DNA from: Akkermansiaceae bacterium
GTDB lineage: Bacteria; Verrucomicrobiota; Verrucomicrobiia; Verrucomicrobiales; Akkermansiaceae
DNA: 64,000 nt
Reading direction: 5' to 3'
Assembly (NCBI GenBank): GCA_947491475.1
Contig: CANLKN010000003.1
Coordinates: forward strand, 1 to 64,000
The notes beneath the pieces are model-generated. The model ran no database searches and was not told the origin of the DNA. It saw only the letters and a list, made by a program, of their open reading frames with translations. Below are positions 59,035 through 64,000 of this stretch, piece after piece. The position numbers and the translations under genes were made by a program. Each line of letters opens with the position of its first letter. The stretch's first letter is position 1.

Positions 59035-60621
59035 TCACCCTTGATCGAGGGTCTTCTCGGTTTTTGCGTCGATGATGAAGAATCGCTCGCGGTTCAGTGT
59101 GGGATCCGAGCGGAATATGAGGCGGCCTGAGTGCGAGCGCTCGAGTTCGCCTAACAGCTTGGCGTCATCGCTCTTGAAGCGGTTGAGCACATCGCTGTTG
59201 ACGATGACAATCAGGTCGCCGACGGAGTCGTGATGCTTCTGGATGACGGTGTTGAGGCGGCGCTGGATTTCCACCGACATGGTCATGGGTGTCTTGACGC
59301 GTCCGCGGCCCTGGCAATACGGGCAGGGTTCATACATCGAATCGCGCAGCGATTCATTGAGCCGCTGGCGGGTCATTTCCATCAGGCCGATTGGCGAGAT
59401 TTGCAGCACCTGGGTCTTGGCTTTGTCCTTCTTAAGTCGGTCCTTGATCGCCTTGTAAACCGCCTGCTGGTCCTTGCGGTGGCGCATGTCGATGAGGTCG
59501 ATGACGACCAGTCCGCCAATGTTGCGCAGGCGCAGTTGGCGCGCGACTTCGACGGCCGCCTCGATGTTGGTTTGCAGGATCATCTTGTCCACATCCTTGG
59601 CTCCGCGGTTGCGACCGGTGTTGACGTCGATGGCGATGAGGGCCTCGGTTTCATCGATCACGAGGTAGCCGCCGCAGGGCAGCCAGACTTGGCGGGAAAA
59701 CGCTTCGTCGATCTGTTTCTGGATTCCGATGCGTTCGAAGATCGGCTGCGAGCTGACGGCCATGTGGTGGACGCGGCGTTTGGCGCGGCGTGAGATTTTT
59801 CCGGCGATTTCGCGGATTTTATCGGTGGTTTCGAGATCGTCGCAGATCACCTGGTTGACTTCCTCGGTGAGGAAGTCGCGGGCGGTGCGCTCGATGAGGC
59901 CGGGCTCTTGGAAAATGCAGCAAGGTGCGGGATTGGCGGCGCGGCGGGATTCGATCTCGTCCCATTGTTCAAGCAGCATGGCGAGGTCGCGCACGAAGTG
60001 GCGCGCGCGGGTGCCGGATGCGACGGTGCGCATGATGATGCCCATGCCTTCCGGTACGGAGAGCTTCTGGACGATCTTGCGCAGGCGGGCGCGCTCCTTG
60101 GGGTCCTCGATCTTGCGCGATATGCCGAACTGTTCGGTGTATGGCATCAGCACCAGGTAGCGGCCGGCGAGCGAGATATTGGTGGTGACGCGCGGTCCCT
60201 TGGTGCCGATCGCGCCTTTGGAAACCTGGATGACGATTTCCGAACCGATCGGATAGATGTCCGGGATGTCCTTGGAAGTGATCTTCTTCTGGGTCTTCTT
60301 TTTGCCCTCGCGCTGGATTTCCTCCAAGCCGGCATCAAGCGCGGCGGGGATGGCGTCCCAGAAGTGAAGGAAGGCATTCTTGTCGAGGCCGATGTCCACG
60401 AACATTGCCTTGAGGCCGCCCTCGATGTTCTTGACGCGGCCCTTGAAGATGCCGCCGACGATGTTTTGATCGCCCTCGCGCTCGACGGTGTATTCTTCGA
60501 GTATGCCGTCCTCTAACAGGGCGACGCGGCGTTCGAGTTTCTCGACGTTGACGATGAGGGTGTTGCCGTGAAGCGGATCGGGCTTGCCGATGCCGAGGAG
60601 TCTTTTGATGTGTTGGATCAT
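59035..60621 (-). CDS. rng: ribonuclease E/G family
   Basis: GGIFKGRVKNIEGGLKAMFVDIGLDKNAFLHFWD; GGYLVIDETEALIAIDVNTGRN; GGLVVIDLIDM; CPYCQGRG. Confidence 0.95.
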   Translation of the reverse strand: MIQHIKRLLGIGKPDPLHGNTLIVNVEKLERRVALLEDGILEEYTVEREGDQNIVGGIFKGRVKNIEGGLKAMFVDIGLDKNAFLHFWDAIPAALDAGLEEIQREGKKKTQKKITSKDIPDIYPIGSEIVIQVSKGAIGTKGPRVTTNISLAGRYLVLMPYTEQFGISRKIEDPKERARLRKIVQKLSVPEGMGIIMRTVASGTRARHFVRDLAMLLEQWDEIESRRAANPAPCCIFQEPGLIERTARDFLTEEVNQVICDDLETTDKIREIAGKISRRAKRRVHHMAVSSQPIFERIGIQKQIDEAFSRQVWLPCGGYLVIDETEALIAIDVNTGRNRGAKDVDKMILQTNIEAAVEVARQLRLRNIGGLVVIDLIDMRHRKDQQAVYKAIKDRLKKDKAKTQVLQISPIGLMEMTRQRLNESLRDSMYEPCPYCQGRGRVKTPMTMSVEIQRRLNTVIQKHHDSVGDLIVIVNSDVLNRFKSDDAKLLGELERSHSGRLIFRSDPTLNRERFFIIDAKTEKTLDQG

Positions 60622-60688
60622 GGTAGGATAGGGATGGGTGGGAGTTGAATGATGGTGGATTTTCGGTGGTTTGGGTGGGTGATGGAAA

Positions 60689-62851
60689 TCAGGGTTCCAC
60701 GACGGGAACGGCTTTGGGAATCACAGTGCCTTCGTCATCGACTTCGGCGGTGAGAGTGGGAACGGGAGTGTCAGAGTCGTCCTCGGGAGTTTCGGTGGCG
60801 GCCGGGATTTCACCGATTTCCTCTCCGGTTTCGCCAAGGTCCTCGTTCTCCTGTTCGGCGGCGCCGATGGCTGCGAGCACGTCCTCGGGGAGTGCGATTT
60901 CCTCAAGTCGCTCGATGTTCCCGGCAAACTCGGTCTGCGGCTTGAGTGGCAGCTTAAGCCCCTTTTCGAGGCCGAAGAGGCCGTGGTAAATCAAGTTGAC
61001 CAGCGGCCCGCAAACAGCGCCACCGGAACCGGCGTTCTGGACCATCACGCAGACGGCGTATTTCGGATTTTCGTAAGGGGCGAAGCTGATCACCCATGAG
61101 TTATTGGATTTCTCGCCTTGATCCACCGTCTGGGCGGTGCCGGTTTTGGCGGCGATTTCAATATCGGCCATTTTGACCCGTCCGGCGGTGCCGCCGGGGA
61201 CGTTGACGGCCATCGACATGCCTTTGCGGATGAGTTCGAAATCGGCTGGTTTGACGCCTGCTTCGATGAGGTCCACCACGAGTTTGGGTTTGTCTCCAAT
61301 GAGGATGCCACCGTCCTCGGAGACCGCCTTGCGGACAATACGAGGCTGATAGTATTTGCCGCCGTTTGCGATGCAAGCGGCCAAGGAGCACATTTGCAGC
61401 GGGGTGGCCAGCGTGTCGCCCTGGCCGATGGAGACAAACGCGGTAAGTGCCGGAGTCATGGAGGCCCCGGGATTGGCGGAGCGCCAAGCCCGGCTGCCGG
61501 GCAGGATCCCGGGTTTTTCCGCAGGAAGTTCGATGCCGGTGGGACTGCCAAATCCGACCATCTGGCAGCCATCGACCATGGCGCGCCAGCCGATGGCGTT
61601 GGCGAGTTTGTTGAAATAGGGATTGCAGGACCGTTGGATGGCTTGGGGCAGCGTGAGCGAGCCATGGCGTCCCTTGCTTTTGTTCCAAATCCAGCAACCG
61701 ACCGGATGATTGCCGTAGGTGACATAGCCATCACAGGAAAACGAGCGGCCAGCCATGTCCTGAAGCGCCCCTGAGATGGCAGTGGGTAACTTCATCGTGG
61801 AACCCGGCGCGTAAGCCGAAATGGCGCGGTTGGTCAGCGGAGCGAGTTGCTTGTTTTCGGTATAACTCCGCCAGCGGTCCGGCGCGATGCTGGGGATGAA
61901 GGCGTTCGGGTCGTAATCCGGTATGGATGCCATGGCAAGCACCTCGCCGGTATTGGCGTTCATGACCACCCCGGCGGCTCGGCCGGCGTTGCGCAGAACG
62001 TTTTCCAACAGATACTGGATGCGGGCGTCGATCGTGAGTTGCACGGCGGCACCGGTGTCCGGCTTGGTGTAATCCGACATGCGGATGGTGCGGCCTTTTT
62101 CGTTTTTGACGATGGTCTTGCGCCCCTCCGGCCCGCGCAGCAGGGCATCCATCGAGGCCTCCACTCCGGCGATGCCTTTTTCATCGCCGATGTAATGGTT
62201 GAACTTGCGCGCATCCGCCTCCGGGATATCACCTTTTTCCCATTGCTTGAGGTAGCCGATGACGTGGCTGGCCAGCGAGCCGAAGGGATACTGGCGCTGC
62301 GGGCGCATGGTGAGGTAAACACCGGGCAATTCGAGGCTGTGCTCCGCGAAACGCGCGAATTCATCATAACTCAGGTCCGCGCGATAACTGAAAGGAATCA
62401 GGCCGCCGTGGGTGACGTAGTGGGTGCGCAGCGCGGTGGCGTTGTAGTTGCGCGCAAGATCGAGCTTCTTGAGACGTGCAATCGTCCAGTCGTTGACGAT
62501 TGCCACGATGTCCTTCTCGGAGCGCTTGCGGGTAATGCCGCGTTCATTGGTGAGCCGGTCAATGGTGGGGTCCTCTTCGTGTTGGTTGAGATAGGCCTCG
62601 CGGATTTCCTCGAGGTTGAAGGTCACTTCGTATTTGCGGAGGTTTCGGGCGAGGGTGGTGCCGTTGCGATCGGTGATCTCGCCACGGATACCGGGCTCTC
62701 TCACGGTGACGGTGCGGTTGCCGGGCACCTTGTTGAGAAACTCGTTACGGCGCTCGATCTGGAATTCATGCAGCCGGTTGAGCAGCGCACCGAAGCCGAA
62801 CAGCACGAGTGCTGTGAGCAGGTAGATGCGCAGGCGGAATCCGGGTTGCAT
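60689..62851 (-). CDS. mrdA: penicillin-binding protein 2
   Basis: REPGIRGEITDRNGTTLARNL; YAPGSTMKLPTAI; IAAKTGTAQTVDQG. Confidence 0.93.
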   Translation of the reverse strand: MQPGFRLRIYLLTALVLFGFGALLNRLHEFQIERRNEFLNKVPGNRTVTVREPGIRGEITDRNGTTLARNLRKYEVTFNLEEIREAYLNQHEEDPTIDRLTNERGITRKRSEKDIVAIVNDWTIARLKKLDLARNYNATALRTHYVTHGGLIPFSYRADLSYDEFARFAEHSLELPGVYLTMRPQRQYPFGSLASHVIGYLKQWEKGDIPEADARKFNHYIGDEKGIAGVEASMDALLRGPEGRKTIVKNEKGRTIRMSDYTKPDTGAAVQLTIDARIQYLLENVLRNAGRAAGVVMNANTGEVLAMASIPDYDPNAFIPSIAPDRWRSYTENKQLAPLTNRAISAYAPGSTMKLPTAISGALQDMAGRSFSCDGYVTYGNHPVGCWIWNKSKGRHGSLTLPQAIQRSCNPYFNKLANAIGWRAMVDGCQMVGFGSPTGIELPAEKPGILPGSRAWRSANPGASMTPALTAFVSIGQGDTLATPLQMCSLAACIANGGKYYQPRIVRKAVSEDGGILIGDKPKLVVDLIEAGVKPADFELIRKGMSMAVNVPGGTAGRVKMADIEIAAKTGTAQTVDQGEKSNNSWVISFAPYENPKYAVCVMVQNAGSGGAVCGPLVNLIYHGLFGLEKGLKLPLKPQTEFAGNIERLEEIALPEDVLAAIGAAEQENEDLGETGEEIGEIPAATETPEDDSDTPVPTLTAEVDDEGTVIPKAVPVVEP

Positions 62852-62857
62852 GGGGTT

Positions 62858-63439
62858 TTATCGGGGGCGCCTGCGGCGGCCGGCTTCGGGTTTGATTGAA
62901 TGGTCGCAGCTTCTGGCGATGGTGAAGAGCATCCAGAATACGATCGGCGAGAAGAGCATGGTCAGCACGGAGGTATAGGTCATCTGCAACATGGTGGCGC
63001 GGCTGAGTGTGAATTCGCCGCGCACGAAGTTGATGATGGTGTATTCCGCCGTCAGATAGAGTAGCACCGCAATGCCGGAGAGCAGCGCCGAAAAATGCCA
63101 CTTGCCTTGCTTGAAAAGCGGCTGGATGCCCTGCATCAAAAAGCCCATCCCGCCGAACAACAGGATCGAGTAGCCGAAGCGGAGGTTTTCGACCTGCTGG
63201 CGGTAAACCTCCGGGTCGCCGCCGTGTGGTCCGAGCGCGCATTGCGCGTCCCAGAAAAATCCGCCGATGAATGCCAACAACAGCATGGTCGGCTGGCCGA
63301 CCGTCACCGCGCAGCAGAGGAACAGCAACTGCACCAGCAGGATGCGCGAGTGATGGATCCCGGTGAACGCCGGCAGGAATTGCTGCACCACAAAGGCGGC
63401 GAGCAACAGCAGGATAGTGGCGATGGAATAACGGATCAC
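62858..63439 (-). CDS. mreD: rod shape-determining protein MreD-like
   Basis: Small multi-TM protein between mrdA and mreC; IGGFFWDAQCALGPHGG. Confidence 0.7.
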   Translation of the reverse strand: MIRYSIATILLLLAAFVVQQFLPAFTGIHHSRILLVQLLFLCCAVTVGQPTMLLLAFIGGFFWDAQCALGPHGGDPEVYRQQVENLRFGYSILLFGGMGFLMQGIQPLFKQGKWHFSALLSGIAVLLYLTAEYTIINFVRGEFTLSRATMLQMTYTSVLTMLFSPIVFWMLFTIARSCDHSIKPEAGRRRRPR

Positions 63440-63445
63440 GGGCGG

Positions 63446-64000
63446 TCAGGAATCGGCGGAGAGAACCACGAATACCGCACCAAGATCCGCGAAGTTCACC
63501 GAGGGTCGGACGAGAGCTTCGGAATCCAGTGCGCCTTTATCGACGGAGTGGATGGTTCCAAGAAGGATGTTGGCCTGGAAGATGCCTCCCCGGCCGGTGG
63601 TGAATACGCGCTGTCCCGGACGGACCGCGGCATTTGCTGAGAGAAAACGCAGGCGCAACATCGGATCTGCATCGAATCCACCGCGTTGGCCGCTGAGTAT
63701 GCCGACTTCCGGCGAGCCTTCCACTCGTGCCGAGACCTGGCATTTTTCATCAGTGAGCAGCAGCACCGAGGAGCGTTCGCCGCCGCTGTCCACGCGGTCG
63801 ATCTTGCCGACCAACCCCTCGTTGGAGAGCACGGCGAGTTGGGTGCCGATGCCACGTTTCGAACCTGCATCAATCTCGACGGTCTGCCACCAAGTGGTGG
63901 GATTGCGGCGGATGACGCGGGCGGCGACCACATCAAAGCGGGTGGCTTCCTTGAAATTGAGAGCGTGACGGAGTTGGGAGTTTTCCTGTTCGAGCGCACG
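63446..64000 (-). CDS. mreC: rod shape-determining protein MreC, N-terminus beyond the window
   Basis: VIRRNPTTWWQTVEIDAGSKRGIGTQLAVLSNEGLVGKIDRVDSGGERSSVLLLTDEKCQVSARVE. Confidence 0.9.
   Translation of the reverse strand, partial: RALEQENSQLRHALNFKEATRFDVVAARVIRRNPTTWWQTVEIDAGSKRGIGTQLAVLSNEGLVGKIDRVDSGGERSSVLLLTDEKCQVSARVEGSPEVGILSGQRGGFDADPMLRLRFLSANAAVRPGQRVFTTGRGGIFQANILLGTIHSVDKGALDSEALVRPSVNFADLGAVFVVLSADS

Overview
GC-rich bacterial chromosome segment. Gene content (large GreA, MreCD/MrdA cluster, planctomycete/verrucomicrobial-type proteins) fits a Verrucomicrobiota-like genome, though taxonomy is inference. Most of the window is ordinary housekeeping or metabolic sequence: oppABCDF-type transporter, hisD, dnaN-dnaA, eno, a GreA-family factor, mutM, ftsY, miaB, pyk, rng, mrdA-mreD-mreC. 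Accessory or unusual parts are: (1) a 74-bp repeat (three copies, 157-2470) sitting exactly at the junctions of three unrelated gene fragments; (2) a small perfect CRISPR-like array (5 x 32-bp repeats, 33-34-bp spacers, 33537-33829) just downstream of a tRNA-Thr gene, with no cas genes in the window; (3) a decayed island (39401-41215) with an inactivated nucleotidyltransferase pair, an intact VapBC-like pair and an IS1182-like remnant; (4) a TrhO-RluA fusion gene; (5) a retropepsin-like / 7TM inactive transglutaminase / ATP-grasp triad; (6) an octaheme-TPR cytochrome; (7) a bacterial voltage-gated Na+ channel; (8) a short motif YTGTTAGR that recurs in all coding frames across the window. All product calls come from reading translated motifs; no database search was run.
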